Translations under genes and position numbers: made by a program | From: CBDFKQ01 sp965248855 | Lineage (GTDB): Bacteria; Bacteroidota; Bacteroidia; Cytophagales; 172606-1 | Direction: 5' to 3' | Assembly (NCBI GenBank): GCA_965248855.1 | Contig: CBDFKQ010000013.1 | Coordinates: forward strand, 1 to 64,000 | DNA length: 64,000 nucleotides | Notes under the pieces: generated by a model | Told to the model about the DNA's origin: nothing | The model's database searches: none | The model's input: the letters and a program-made list of their open reading frames with translations, nothing else | Shown: one piece after another, positions 16,487 to 26,165 of the stretch | How the letters are laid out: each line of letters opens with the position of its first letter | Numbering within the stretch: position 1 is the stretch's first letter

Positions 16487-17533
16487 ATGAAAGATAAAAG
16501 AAAGAAAATAGTAATCTCATCATTGCTAAAGCCTGTAGATGATGTGCGAATGTATGAAAAGTTTGGTTTAAATATAAAGTCATACTTAAATTTCGATGTT
16601 GAAATAATTGGTTCTAAATCCGAAATCCCTGAAAACAAAAATCAAATCAAGTTCCATCCTTTGTTTATTCAAAAGAGATTTGGATTAACAAGATTTTTCC
16701 CATCTTTAAAATATTATATTAAATTACTTAAAGCGAAACCTGATTTAATTATAGTTAATACCCATGATTTACAAATAGTTAACATATTTTACAAAATTTT
16801 ATTCGGATCAAAATTGTTATATGATATAAGAGAAAATTATTACAACAATTCTTTATACATGGGTGGTTTTGGTTTGTTCAAATGGATCATTGCATTGTGG
16901 GTAAGGTGTAAAGAGTTATGGAATTCTTATTGGATTGATGGGAATTTACTTGCTGAAAAATCTTATAATAAAATATTATTTACTAAAAAGAAATCAGTAA
17001 TTGTTGAGAATAAATATATGCCAACAGTAAGTAATAATAAATTGATAAAAGATAATTTTTTATTGGTTTATTCCGGAACCATTTCTCTTGAATATGGTAT
17101 TTTAGAAGCTATTGAGTATGCAGAAATATATAATAAAAAAGATTCTAGGTATCATTTAATTATAATAGGCTACTGTGCTAACAACTTTCAGCTAAAGATG
17201 ATAAAAGCTAAAATAAACGATCTCGTCTTTGTTAAATTAGTAGGTGGTAATCATACAGTGCCACATGATCATATTATTGATCTAATTTCTAAAGCTACTA
17301 TTGCACTTCTCCCATATCATTTAAATAAAGCTGTTTTGGAATGTATACCATCGAAAATTTATGAATGTTTTAACACTTCCACAAAAATAGATATTAAGAA
17401 TAATAATTTATGGAAAGATAAAATTTTTAGTATTTACCAATATACTAATATAAAAAACACTATCTTTTTAGCAAATAAATTTAAATTACTAAAAATAATA
17501 AAATGTATACTAATTTTAATAGTTCTTGTATAA
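16487..17533 (+). CDS. GT-B-type glycosyltransferase, C-terminus apparently altered
   Basis: A 348-residue protein with features of a GT4-like glycosyltransferase: DLIIVNTHDLQIVNIFY and KLLYDIRENYY in the first half, then LVYSGTISLEYGILEAIEYAE, HLIIIGYC and ATIALLPYHLNK...CIPSKIYECF in the sugar-nucleotide-binding half. After KIYE the family usually continues with a hydrophobic/Pro segment; here it runs into Asn/Lys-rich sequence and ends within the first 31 bases of mnmE, out of frame. I infer a truncated or frameshifted 3' end. Donor and acceptor are unknown. It is divergent from dapD. Confidence 0.7.
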   Translation: MKDKRKKIVISSLLKPVDDVRMYEKFGLNIKSYLNFDVEIIGSKSEIPENKNQIKFHPLFIQKRFGLTRFFPSLKYYIKLLKAKPDLIIVNTHDLQIVNIFYKILFGSKLLYDIRENYYNNSLYMGGFGLFKWIIALWVRCKELWNSYWIDGNLLAEKSYNKILFTKKKSVIVENKYMPTVSNNKLIKDNFLLVYSGTISLEYGILEAIEYAEIYNKKDSRYHLIIIGYCANNFQLKMIKAKINDLVFVKLVGGNHTVPHDHIIDLISKATIALLPYHLNKAVLECIPSKIYECFNTSTKIDIKNNNLWKDKIFSIYQYTNIKNTIFLANKFKLLKIIKCILILIVLV

Positions 17534-18870
17534 TTTCATTAGCAACTCCAAATGGTACTGGTGCGTTGGCAATTATTCGTTTATCAGGAGATGATTCAAT
17601 CAATATCTGTAATAATTTTTTTTTAGGAAAAGATTTAAATAATCAACCTACTCACACTATACATTTCGGAGTATTCAAAAACGAATCTGTCATTGACGAA
17701 GTAATGGTATCTGTTTTTAGGGCACCACATTCTTTTACGAAAGAAAATTCAGTAGAGATTTCATGTCATGCATCAAATTTTATTATTAGTAAAATTATTG
17801 AATCTTTTATTAATGCCGGAGTTCGATTAGCAAAGCCGGGTGAATTTACTCAAAGGGCTTATTTAAATGGTCGATTTGATTTAGCACAGGCAGAAGCTGT
17901 CGCTGACTTAATTGCATCCGACAGTCAGGCTTCTCATCAAACCGCCTTGAACCAGATGCGTGGTGGTTTTTCAAAAGAAATTAAATTATTAAGAGAAAAA
18001 TTAATATCATTTGCCGCTTTAATTGAACTCGAACTTGATTTCGGCGAAGAAGACGTAGAATTTGCCAACCGAAAAGACCTTCAGGAATTGGTGAACGACA
18101 TCATGCTTAAGATAAAAAAACTGATTGACTCGTTTAAAAGTGGGAATGTAATTAAAAACGGCGTTCCGGTGGTGATAGCGGGCAAACCCAATGCCGGAAA
18201 ATCTACTTTGCTTAACGCTTTGTTAAATGAAGAAAAAGCCATAGTATCTGAAATAGCCGGTACCACCCGCGATTTTATTGAAGATACAATTACCATAGAG
18301 GGTATTAATTTTAGATTTATTGACACGGCAGGCCTCCGTGAAACGGAAGATAAAATTGAACAAATGGGCGTAAAAAAAGCCTTTGAAAAAATCAGAGAAG
18401 CCTCGTTCATCTTATATCTGGTTGACCTGGTAACCGCCGGTGAAGAAGAAATTAATCAAATTGTGAAAGAATTTGCTGAAATGGAGGGACAGTTAATTTT
18501 TATTTTCAATAAAATTGACCTGACCAACACCGAAAAAATAATGCAGTTTAAATCTTTATACCCTCATTCCATTTTTATATCAGCCCACTTTCAAACCGGT
18601 ATTTCAGAACTTAAGGATTATTTGGTGAGCGGAATTAAAAAAGATATTTCTGACCGGGTAATTATCACCAATGCGAGGCACTATAAAAGTCTGTCGGGTG
18701 CATATACCTCTCTTGAAAGTGTGCTGAATGGTTTGCTTATTGGTTTAACAGGCGATATTCTGGCCATGGATATCAGAGCTGCCCTTTATGAACTTGGGCA
18801 AATAACGGGAGAAATAACGCATGAACATTTGTTGGACGATATTTTTTCGAAATTTTGTATTGGGAAGTAG
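17503..18870 (+). CDS. mnmE: tRNA modification GTPase MnmE (TrmE)
   Basis: A 455-residue GTPase that, with MnmG, installs the cmnm5U modification at the wobble uridine of certain tRNAs. The N-terminal folate-binding domain (1-118) starts ISLATPNGTGALAIIRLSG. The helical domain holds the G domain: G1 GKPNAGKS (227-234), G2 GTTRD, G3 DTAG (274-277) and G4 NKID (336-339). It ends in the catalytic FCIGK. The ATG lies inside the end of the preceding glycosyltransferase frame. From about base 18000 (residue 166) onward the DNA looks richer in G+C with different codon choice, suggesting that the 3' part was replaced by recombination. Confidence 0.95.
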   Translation: MYTNFNSSCIISLATPNGTGALAIIRLSGDDSINICNNFFLGKDLNNQPTHTIHFGVFKNESVIDEVMVSVFRAPHSFTKENSVEISCHASNFIISKIIESFINAGVRLAKPGEFTQRAYLNGRFDLAQAEAVADLIASDSQASHQTALNQMRGGFSKEIKLLREKLISFAALIELELDFGEEDVEFANRKDLQELVNDIMLKIKKLIDSFKSGNVIKNGVPVVIAGKPNAGKSTLLNALLNEEKAIVSEIAGTTRDFIEDTITIEGINFRFIDTAGLRETEDKIEQMGVKKAFEKIREASFILYLVDLVTAGEEEINQIVKEFAEMEGQLIFIFNKIDLTNTEKIMQFKSLYPHSIFISAHFQTGISELKDYLVSGIKKDISDRVIITNARHYKSLSGAYTSLESVLNGLLIGLTGDILAMDIRAALYELGQITGEITHEHLLDDIFSKFCIGK

Positions 18871-18943
18871 GGTATATAAATAGATCATTAGTAAAAATCA
18901 CATTAAAATTTTTAATATTTGAAGGCAAAAATTCCATTTGCTT

Positions 18944-20578
18944 TTAAATTGATTCTAAGCCAAGTTCTTTCAAAAATTGATTATGTATGTTTGTCGAATT
19001 CTCAATTTCCTTTTCAAGTTCAACCAGCTTTTTATTTACTTCTTTTAAATCAATATGGATTTCATCAAATGAAGTACTTACATATCTTGAAATGTTCAGA
19101 TTGTAGCCGTTCAGCTCAATTTCTTCTTTGGACACTCTGCGAGAATAACGTTCTCTCTCGCTTCTGTACTTATAGGTTTCTACAATATTTTCAATATGCT
19201 TTTCTGTCAAGGAATTTTGTCGTTTGCCTTTTTCAAAATTCTCGCTCGCACTCGCATTGATAAACAATACATCATCGTGTTTTTTACATTTCTTCAACAC
19301 CAAGATACAAACAGGAATACCAGTAGAATAGAAAAGATTAGAAGGTAAACCTATAACGGTGTCAATATTATTGTCCTTCAGTAGCTTGGTGCGGATTCTT
19401 TGTTCCGCCCCACCACGAAATAAAACACCGTGCGGTAAGATGATCGCCATGGTTCCTTCTTTTCCCAAGAAGTGAAAACCGTGCAATAAAAAAGCAAAGT
19501 CTGCTGCTGATTTTGGTGCTAGCCCATAACTTTTGAAACGGAAATCTTCCGCTAGTGTGTCTGTGGGTTCCCAACGTAAACTAAAAGGCGGATTGGCTAC
19601 AATGGCATCAAATTCTATCTTTTTTGATGGGTTCATTTCGTTGAGCATTCCCCATTGATTTTCTAAGGTATCGCCATGGAATATTTCAAACTCGGTGTCT
19701 TTCATGCCGTGTAGTAGCATATTCATTCTGGCTAGGTTGTAAGTGGTGATGTTCTTTTCCTGACCGTATATTTTACCTACACTACCGCCATTTTCTTTGA
19801 TTCGTTGTCTTACGTTCAGCAACAAAGAACCAGAACCACAAGCAAAATCGAGCACTTTATCTAGCTTGTTTTTCTTTCCTGTTTTTGGTTCTTGACTGTC
19901 TAAGGTGACAATTTCAGAAAGGATCGTAGAAATTTGCTGTGGTGTATAAAACTCACCTGCTTTTTTGCCAGAACCAGCAGCAAACTCACCTATTAAATAT
20001 TCATAGGCATCACCAAGTGTATCAGAATCCGCAGAAAAATCTGCAATTCCTTCCGCAATTTTCTGAATGATGGTGCAGAGTTTTTTATTTCGCTCTGTAG
20101 AAGTTTTACCAAGTTTTTCAGAATTCAAATTGATTTCAGAAAACAAGCCTTGAAATGAATTGTTGAATGATTCGTTTTCTATGTATCTAAAACCAGCTTC
20201 AAGTGTTACCAGTAATTCAGCATTTTGAGTTCTTGCCAATTCTGTAATGTTGCTCCAAAGGTGCTCAGGCATGATTACATAATGGACTTTCCGCCTCATT
20301 TGCTTTTCAAAGTCTTCTACCTCTGTTGCGTTTTCTTTGTACCAAATCTCCAAAGGCGTATTTACTTTGAGTTTGGACATTACGTCCTTAGGCGTATCAT
20401 CTGGATAATCTTTTCCTAATTCCCTTTTTGCCGATTCTTCGTAGTTGAATGATAGATAACGAAGGAAAAGAAACGAAAGCATATAATCGCGAAAATCATC
20501 CGCATTCATAGCCCCACGCAAGTTGTCTGCAATTTCCCAAAGTGTCTTTCCCAGTTGTTGTTGGTATTTTTGTGTCAT
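18944..20578 (-). CDS. hsdM: Type I restriction-modification system, DNA methyltransferase subunit
   Basis: A 544-residue adenine methyltransferase subunit. It opens with the HsdM N-terminal helical domain (KTLWEIADNLRGAMNADDFRDYMLSFLFLRYLS), has the SAM-binding motif I VLDFACGSGSLLLNVRQ, the catalytic motif IV ANPPFS, and KSAADFAFLLHGFHFLG. The C-terminus is a coiled coil (LKEVNKKLVELEKEIEN) that would contact HsdS. It is the last gene of hsdR-hsdS-prrC-hsdM, 7 bp after prrC. Together with HsdS it methylates the recognition site and protects host DNA. The G+C content is visibly higher than in the genome around it. Confidence 0.95.
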   Translation of the reverse strand: MTQKYQQQLGKTLWEIADNLRGAMNADDFRDYMLSFLFLRYLSFNYEESAKRELGKDYPDDTPKDVMSKLKVNTPLEIWYKENATEVEDFEKQMRRKVHYVIMPEHLWSNITELARTQNAELLVTLEAGFRYIENESFNNSFQGLFSEINLNSEKLGKTSTERNKKLCTIIQKIAEGIADFSADSDTLGDAYEYLIGEFAAGSGKKAGEFYTPQQISTILSEIVTLDSQEPKTGKKNKLDKVLDFACGSGSLLLNVRQRIKENGGSVGKIYGQEKNITTYNLARMNMLLHGMKDTEFEIFHGDTLENQWGMLNEMNPSKKIEFDAIVANPPFSLRWEPTDTLAEDFRFKSYGLAPKSAADFAFLLHGFHFLGKEGTMAIILPHGVLFRGGAEQRIRTKLLKDNNIDTVIGLPSNLFYSTGIPVCILVLKKCKKHDDVLFINASASENFEKGKRQNSLTEKHIENIVETYKYRSERERYSRRVSKEEIELNGYNLNISRYVSTSFDEIHIDLKEVNKKLVELEKEIENSTNIHNQFLKELGLESI

Positions 20579-20585
20579 TTCTGTT

Positions 20586-21680
20586 TTAATCTTTAGGAAT
20601 TATGAAACCAAATTTCCCATTGTCTATTAACCTGCTCAATACATCATCGAATATCTCTAAGTTGTCTGGAACTGGCTTGTCGATTTGTTGGTAGTAGACA
20701 TTCAGATGCGAAAGTGCATTCACAATAAAGGCAACACGTTCTTTGTCTGTAATCCCAATTTGTTCCAAAACATAGCTGAATTGTCCAACACCAAGAAAGG
20801 ATGCAATATTTTCAAGCACTTGCCTCAAGAGTGCAAAGTGATAAGTGTAAACTTCTTTAGATTTAGAAGCTTGATTTAAGATTTGCAGTAACCGCAAGTG
20901 ATAGAGAAATACTCCATTTTTAGTTTTTACTAATGATAAATCATCTCCATTGCCTTCAAGTATAAACTCTTTGAATTTTTTTGATTTATCTCTGTTTCTG
21001 AACTTGTCGGCTTTATCTCCTTTTCCAAGCATATCAGATAAAATGGTCAGAAAACCAAAATGATGGGACGTGATGATGATTTTTCTTTTTTCAAATTCTC
21101 TTTCAATAAGTTCAAAGACTGTATAAGCCGTAACATAAATATTGTGGTCATCCAAACTTGAAACAGGGTCGTCAATAAAGAAGTGTGCATTTTGGGTATC
21201 AGCCCAGCCTTCAACCTCTAAAAGTGCTAAGAAGAAACACCAAACAAATATCCTTTCTTCGCCTCTTGAAATTTTGATTGGTGTTTTTGTGTCGTCGTCT
21301 TTATAAAATGTAACTGAATCATATCCTTTCTCTGGGTCAGCGTTAGGATTAAAATAGAAGTTATATTTTCTTTTATAAGGGATTAACTTTTTCTCAACAT
21401 TTTCCTCAGTCATTAGCGTATGAAGATTATTTAAGCTACTAAGCTTAATATCTAGTTTAATGTTTTGCTCACCATTAGCATTGTCATTATCCCAAACAAA
21501 CAAATCTTCACTAAAGGCATTGTAATAAACACCTATGTGCTGTCCATCATCAGGTTTTTTCGTAATGTTTTTGTACTCAACCGAAAGGCGAGTTTTACCT
21601 GTTGCGTTAAAGGCATAAATTAGGATGATATTTTCCTTTGTGTCCTTTAATTCTTTTGCTATTTCTATAACTGTACTCAT
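20586..21680 (-). CDS. prrC: PrrC-type anticodon nuclease (restriction-associated toxin)
   Basis: A 364-residue protein closely resembling E. coli PrrC (396 residues). The ABC-type ATPase half has Walker A AFNATGKT (23-30), YYNAFSEDLFVWDND, the signature ISRGEE (137-142), Walker B and D-loop FFIDDPVSSLDDHN (167-180), and the switch TSHH (204-207). The C-terminal nuclease part keeps the triad pattern known from PrrC (Arg320, Glu324, His356), here Arg286 and Glu290 in LLRQVLEN and His325 in NALSHLN. PrrC cuts tRNA-Lys in the anticodon loop when phage inhibits its partner restriction enzyme. The gene sits between hsdS (2-nt gap) and hsdM, as a guard toxin of this system. Confidence 0.92.
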   Translation of the reverse strand: MSTVIEIAKELKDTKENIILIYAFNATGKTRLSVEYKNITKKPDDGQHIGVYYNAFSEDLFVWDNDNANGEQNIKLDIKLSSLNNLHTLMTEENVEKKLIPYKRKYNFYFNPNADPEKGYDSVTFYKDDDTKTPIKISRGEERIFVWCFFLALLEVEGWADTQNAHFFIDDPVSSLDDHNIYVTAYTVFELIEREFEKRKIIITSHHFGFLTILSDMLGKGDKADKFRNRDKSKKFKEFILEGNGDDLSLVKTKNGVFLYHLRLLQILNQASKSKEVYTYHFALLRQVLENIASFLGVGQFSYVLEQIGITDKERVAFIVNALSHLNVYYQQIDKPVPDNLEIFDDVLSRLIDNGKFGFIIPKD

Positions 21681-21682
21681 TC

Positions 21683-22888
21683 TTATTCTTTGATTTTTGG
21701 AAATAACCCCTGCATCAATCCCTTTTTATGGAATTGCAATTGCTCAATTTTTTCTGTTTGTGAAATAATCAATTCATTCAATGATGAAAGGCATTCTGCA
21801 ATTTTCTCTTGCTCCTTAGGCTTTGGAACTAAAATTTCAAAATTCGAAATACTTTCTTGAGACAAAGTAGGAATAGCACCACCAACAACCGTTGCATTTA
21901 TTTGCTTTTGAATAGCCGCATTAGCTACAAGCAAATACAAAAAATAATTGTCTACCTTTTTGGGTTTCAATACAACTAACTGCGGATTAATGGTTGTTTT
22001 TTCTTTAAGATTTTTAATGAAAGCGAGCTTGCCATATGTCGAACCTGTTTTAACTAAAACGGTAAAACCATTTTCCAACATTATTTCAGGAGATTCTTCA
22101 TATTTTGCCCAAGTTATGTAAGTTGATTTAGCGAAACTTAATGTTCCAAATTCGTTTATGTTGCTAGGGCTCATTGAAATTGCACCTTCTCCTCTGGAAA
22201 CAATATCTTCTAAAGTATATCCTCTATATCCTATCCTTCCTTTTATCTCAATTAAATCTCCCAACTTCGTAACTACCCAATTCCCATCCTTCACAAACTC
22301 CTTAAACCGAAACTTGGGCACAGTTTCCCCTTCTTGCGGAAAAAGGTTTTGCATCAAGCCTTTTTTGTGGTTTTTAAGTAGTTCTAATTTTTTGCTTTGG
22401 GCTGCAATCACTTCATCTAAGGAAGAAAGAAAGGAGGCGATTTTTTGTTGTTCTTTTAATCTAGGAACTGATGTTTTAATTTTGTTTAAATTAGTTTTTG
22501 ATAAGCTGGGAACACCACCAGCTTCATTATGTTTTAACCAATCAATATTTTGGAAAACAAAATGAATGTATTTTGGAAAACAGTCTTTGAATGAATGAGT
22601 ATAAAATAAAGTATCAACAGTCCAGAATTTTCCTGTTAAAAACATTGGCTTATCTATTGTGCCCTTTCTTCCAATACATACACTTTCACCATTATAGAGA
22701 AAATCATTAACAGAAAGCATATATCCGCCAGAACCATAAACTGGAATATTTCCCTTTTCTAAATGTTTATAATCTCTCCCGTTTCCAATCTCAAATAAAT
22801 CCTCAAAATTTTTCTCGTCCCATTCCCCTTCATTCTTAAATTCAGGAAAACGAATTTCAGGTATCAATTTATTTGCCTCCTTATTCAT
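21683..22888 (-). CDS. hsdS: Type I restriction-modification system, specificity subunit
   Basis: A 401-residue subunit with the usual duplicated layout: target recognition domain 1 (about 18-155), conserved helix QQKIASFLSSLDEVIAAQ and LLKNHKKGLMQNLFP, target recognition domain 2 (about 205-345), then the second conserved helix EKIAECLSSLNELI and LQFHKKGLMQGLFPK. Each domain reads half of a bipartite DNA site. Its start overlaps the end of hsdR by 8 nt and its stop is 2 nt before prrC, so translation is coupled. The DNA site recognised cannot be read from sequence alone. Confidence 0.95.
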   Translation of the reverse strand: MNKEANKLIPEIRFPEFKNEGEWDEKNFEDLFEIGNGRDYKHLEKGNIPVYGSGGYMLSVNDFLYNGESVCIGRKGTIDKPMFLTGKFWTVDTLFYTHSFKDCFPKYIHFVFQNIDWLKHNEAGGVPSLSKTNLNKIKTSVPRLKEQQKIASFLSSLDEVIAAQSKKLELLKNHKKGLMQNLFPQEGETVPKFRFKEFVKDGNWVVTKLGDLIEIKGRIGYRGYTLEDIVSRGEGAISMSPSNINEFGTLSFAKSTYITWAKYEESPEIMLENGFTVLVKTGSTYGKLAFIKNLKEKTTINPQLVVLKPKKVDNYFLYLLVANAAIQKQINATVVGGAIPTLSQESISNFEILVPKPKEQEKIAECLSSLNELIISQTEKIEQLQFHKKGLMQGLFPKIKE

Positions 22889-25883
22889 ATGCTGCTAATC
22901 CTGAAATATCTCGCCCTTGGGCTATTTTTTTTAATTGGGGTACTAAATCTGTCATTAAAGCCAATTCTTTTACCCTTCGTTCTTTCCAGCTTAGTTCCAA
23001 AGGCTCTAATAAGTCTGTGAGTTTTTCACCATCAAAAATCATTCGGCTCATGATGGCATCTACAAAGGTTTTTAAGTCTGCCGTTTTCAAGCCGTGTGTG
23101 TGTGCAATGTCGGCAAGTTCTTTGTTGTATTTATCATCTTTAAAGTTATCAAAGCCTTTGGTCAAGGTTTCTACATTTTGGCCGCTGTTCCAGTCCAAGC
23201 CATTGATGTAATCCGTTAAATCTTCCTGTTCGTCCATCATATTGGCATTAGCACTTAGTAAGCTTATTACTTGTGCTTTTGTCATTTTTTCCTTGGCAGG
23301 TTTCATTTGCGTGTTGTCGGCTATCAGTTGCATGATATAGTCGTAATCTATCACGGCAGAAGCAAAAAGGACAAATTCGAAATCCAATTGTTGAATTTCG
23401 GGTGGTGTAGCATTATCGTCTTTTTGCTGTATCTCTCTTAATTGTTTGGCGGTTTCTATATACGAGCATCTAAACTCAAGCAAGGTTTCCTTGGGCAATA
23501 TGGCTTCTATTTTGGCTTGCTGCTCTTCGGTTATGTCGGTGTATTGGTCCAATTGGGTTTTTAGGCGTTGCACTTCCTTGAAGTTTTTTACAAAGGAAAT
23601 TCGTGCAGCATCGCCTTTCAGGTTATATACTTCTCGTGGTTCGTTTAACACATTATGTTCCTGCATAAAAACGCCCAAGGCTTCTACTGCTTTCTTGTAT
23701 TTATCAATCACCAATGGTGCAGGTTCCACCAACCAAATTTCTTTCGCCTTTTCTTTGTCTTCACCAGAAAAGAGTGCAATGGCTTGGTTTACTGAATCCT
23801 GTTGTGAACGGAAATCTAAAATATTTCCATAAGGCTTGGTATCATTCAGTACACGATTGGTTCGCGAAAATGCCTGTATCAAACCGTGGTGTTTCAGGTT
23901 TTTGTCTACATACAAGGTATTCAGGTATTTGGAATCAAAACCTGTAAGCAACATATCTACCACAATGGTAATGTCAATCTTGTTTTTGTGAGGATAGTCT
24001 TTGTTGCTGTATTTCTGGTCTTTGATGCGTCTTTGTACATCTTGGTAATACAAATCAAATTCGTTAATAGAATGGTTTGAACCAAATTGCAAATTGTAAT
24101 CGGCAATAATTCCTATCAATGCCTTTTTCTTCTCTTCAGGATTTGTTTGGTTGTCTAATTTTTCTTGTTGCAAATCTTCTTGCATTTGCTTCACATCAGC
24201 CGCATTTTTTTGGCTTTGTTGGTCACCATCTTTCGCAATCAACTGAGCAGGTGGAGAAAAAACACAGGCAATGTTCAAAGGAACGAATTCAGGATTTTCT
24301 GTTTGTTTCTTCTTTTGAATTTCTTTGAAAAGCTGATAATATTCTATGGCATTGCTTATAGAGGCCGTTGCTAATACAGCATTGAAACGTCTTGAATTGG
24401 TAGCTGCATTGTGCTTGTCTAAAATGGCTTCTACTACTGCCTGTTGCGCAATCGGTTCACCTTGCTTTGGATTTTGGTTGCCTTTGCCTTTGAAATAATC
24501 AATGTGAAAACGCAATACATTTTTGTCTTCTATGGCGTGAGTAATGGTATAGGCGTGTAATCTTTGTTGAAATATGTCTTCTGTGGTTTTATAAGAAGCT
24601 TCTTCACCTTCCCGTATTTGATAGGTTGCGTTTTCATCAAAAATGGGTGTGCCTGTAAAACCAAATAGTTGAGCATTAGGGAAAAAATCTTTGATTGCTT
24701 TGTGGTTATCCCCAAACTGTGAACGGTGACACTCGTCAAAGATGAAAACAATACGTTTGTTTTTTAATGGCTGTAGGCGTTCCTTGTAGTTTTTTGTATT
24801 CGTACCGTCTAATGCCAAACCTAATTTTTGGATGGTGCAGACTATTACTTTATCAGCATAATCGGTTGACAAGAAACGCCTCACCAATGCTTCGGTATTG
24901 GTGTTTTCTTCTACGCTTCCTTCCTGAAATTTATTGAACTCTTCACGGGTTTGTCGGTCAAGGTCTTTACGATCCACAACAAACAGACATTTTTCAATGT
25001 CAGCATTGTCTTTTAAGAGGGTGGATGCTTTAAAGGAAGTCAATGTTTTACCACTGCCTGTAGTGTGCCAGATATACCCGTTACCTCTATTTTGGTGAAT
25101 ACAATCAACAATTGCTTTTACCGCATAGATTTGATATGGGCGCATAACGAGCAATTTTTGTTCACTCTCCACCAGCACCATATATTTACTTAACATCTCA
25201 CCTAGCGTGCACTTGGTGAGAAATTTTTCTGTAAATGATTCAAGATGCGTGATTTTTTTGTTGCTTTCGTCAGCTAATTGATAAATAGGTAAAAACTGTT
25301 CATCTGCATTGAAAGCAAAATGTTGGTTTTTATTATTGGCAAAATAGTACGTGTTTGTTTTGTTGCTAACTATAAATAACTGCATGTAGCAAAGCAGAGA
25401 ATTTCCATACCCATTGCCTGCTTCATTTTTATAATCCACAATTTGCTGCATTGCTTTTCGTGGAGAAATGTCATTCTTTTTTAATTCGATTTGCACCACA
25501 GGCAAGCCGTTAATCAACAAAATAATGTCGTATCGATGATAGCTGTTTTCAGTGTTGATGCGTAATTGACTGATTACTTCAAAATCATTTTTACACCAAT
25601 CTTTGTTATTCACCAACGTGTAATGAAGTGGTGTTCCGTCTTCACGTTGGAAGTAGTTTCTTTCACGTAACAATTTTGAGGCTGCGAAAACATCAGGATT
25701 GATTATGTCTTCACGCAGACGTAAAAATTCATTATCTGTCAAGCGAACGCGATTAAGTGCTTCAAATTTATTTTTGAAATTTTGCTCAAGCGTTTTTCTA
25801 TCTACAATGTCATCGTGATAGTTGAATTTTAAATCCTCTAGCTTCTTTATTACTAAATTTTCTATTTCGTTCTCTTTCAGCAT
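22881..25883 (-). CDS. hsdR: Type I restriction enzyme, motor and nuclease subunit
   Basis: A 1000-residue subunit. The N-terminal PD-(D/E)xK nuclease has RYDIILLINGLPVVQIELKK. The SF2 helicase core has Walker A HTTGSGKTL, the DECHRSQFG box, GFTGTPIF, and the late motifs VVDMLLTGFDS and QAFSRTNRV. A C-terminal helical domain follows. HsdR translocates unmethylated DNA and cuts far from the recognition site. It is the first gene of the hsdR-hsdS-prrC-hsdM operon. An inverted repeat just upstream (about 25941-25963) may be a control site. Confidence 0.95.
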   Translation of the reverse strand: MLKENEIENLVIKKLEDLKFNYHDDIVDRKTLEQNFKNKFEALNRVRLTDNEFLRLREDIINPDVFAASKLLRERNYFQREDGTPLHYTLVNNKDWCKNDFEVISQLRINTENSYHRYDIILLINGLPVVQIELKKNDISPRKAMQQIVDYKNEAGNGYGNSLLCYMQLFIVSNKTNTYYFANNKNQHFAFNADEQFLPIYQLADESNKKITHLESFTEKFLTKCTLGEMLSKYMVLVESEQKLLVMRPYQIYAVKAIVDCIHQNRGNGYIWHTTGSGKTLTSFKASTLLKDNADIEKCLFVVDRKDLDRQTREEFNKFQEGSVEENTNTEALVRRFLSTDYADKVIVCTIQKLGLALDGTNTKNYKERLQPLKNKRIVFIFDECHRSQFGDNHKAIKDFFPNAQLFGFTGTPIFDENATYQIREGEEASYKTTEDIFQQRLHAYTITHAIEDKNVLRFHIDYFKGKGNQNPKQGEPIAQQAVVEAILDKHNAATNSRRFNAVLATASISNAIEYYQLFKEIQKKKQTENPEFVPLNIACVFSPPAQLIAKDGDQQSQKNAADVKQMQEDLQQEKLDNQTNPEEKKKALIGIIADYNLQFGSNHSINEFDLYYQDVQRRIKDQKYSNKDYPHKNKIDITIVVDMLLTGFDSKYLNTLYVDKNLKHHGLIQAFSRTNRVLNDTKPYGNILDFRSQQDSVNQAIALFSGEDKEKAKEIWLVEPAPLVIDKYKKAVEALGVFMQEHNVLNEPREVYNLKGDAARISFVKNFKEVQRLKTQLDQYTDITEEQQAKIEAILPKETLLEFRCSYIETAKQLREIQQKDDNATPPEIQQLDFEFVLFASAVIDYDYIMQLIADNTQMKPAKEKMTKAQVISLLSANANMMDEQEDLTDYINGLDWNSGQNVETLTKGFDNFKDDKYNKELADIAHTHGLKTADLKTFVDAIMSRMIFDGEKLTDLLEPLELSWKERRVKELALMTDLVPQLKKIAQGRDISGLAAYE

Positions 25884-25940
25884 TTATAATTGATCTTTTA
25901 AAAACTAAAAGTTAAATCAACACAAAGAAAAATGAAAAGT

Positions 25941-25963
25941 CAAATACAAAATGTTTCATTTGT
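25941..25963. promoter_or_regulatory. Inverted repeat upstream of hsdR
   Basis: ATACAAAATG and CATTTGTAT are near-perfect inverted copies around TTT, 58-80 bp before the hsdR start. On the minus strand the left part also resembles a -7 box (GTATTTG). It could be an operator or part of the promoter of the restriction operon. Confidence 0.35.
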
Positions 25964-26165
25964 ATATTAAAATCCGATTTCTCCGGGTCGCTAAAATAGC
26001 GAAAAAAGAGCAATCTCTTAATTTTCCTAATGGGCATCACTCATAAATTTGAAAGAATCTAATAAATATGGTATTGAAATTTTTAATTGGCGGGCCATGC
26101 ATGAATGACTTTAAACACTAAAAACACCTATTCTGAAAACTTCCTAACCCAAATTCACCCTTCTT

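Noticed and set aside
18853..18870. The 3' end of mnmE resembles the attachment site used by SGI1-type islands (TTTTGTATTGGGAAGTAG)
   Set aside because: I found no second copy downstream up to 28.7 kb and no integrase in the island. The similarity is explained by the conserved FCIGK codons.
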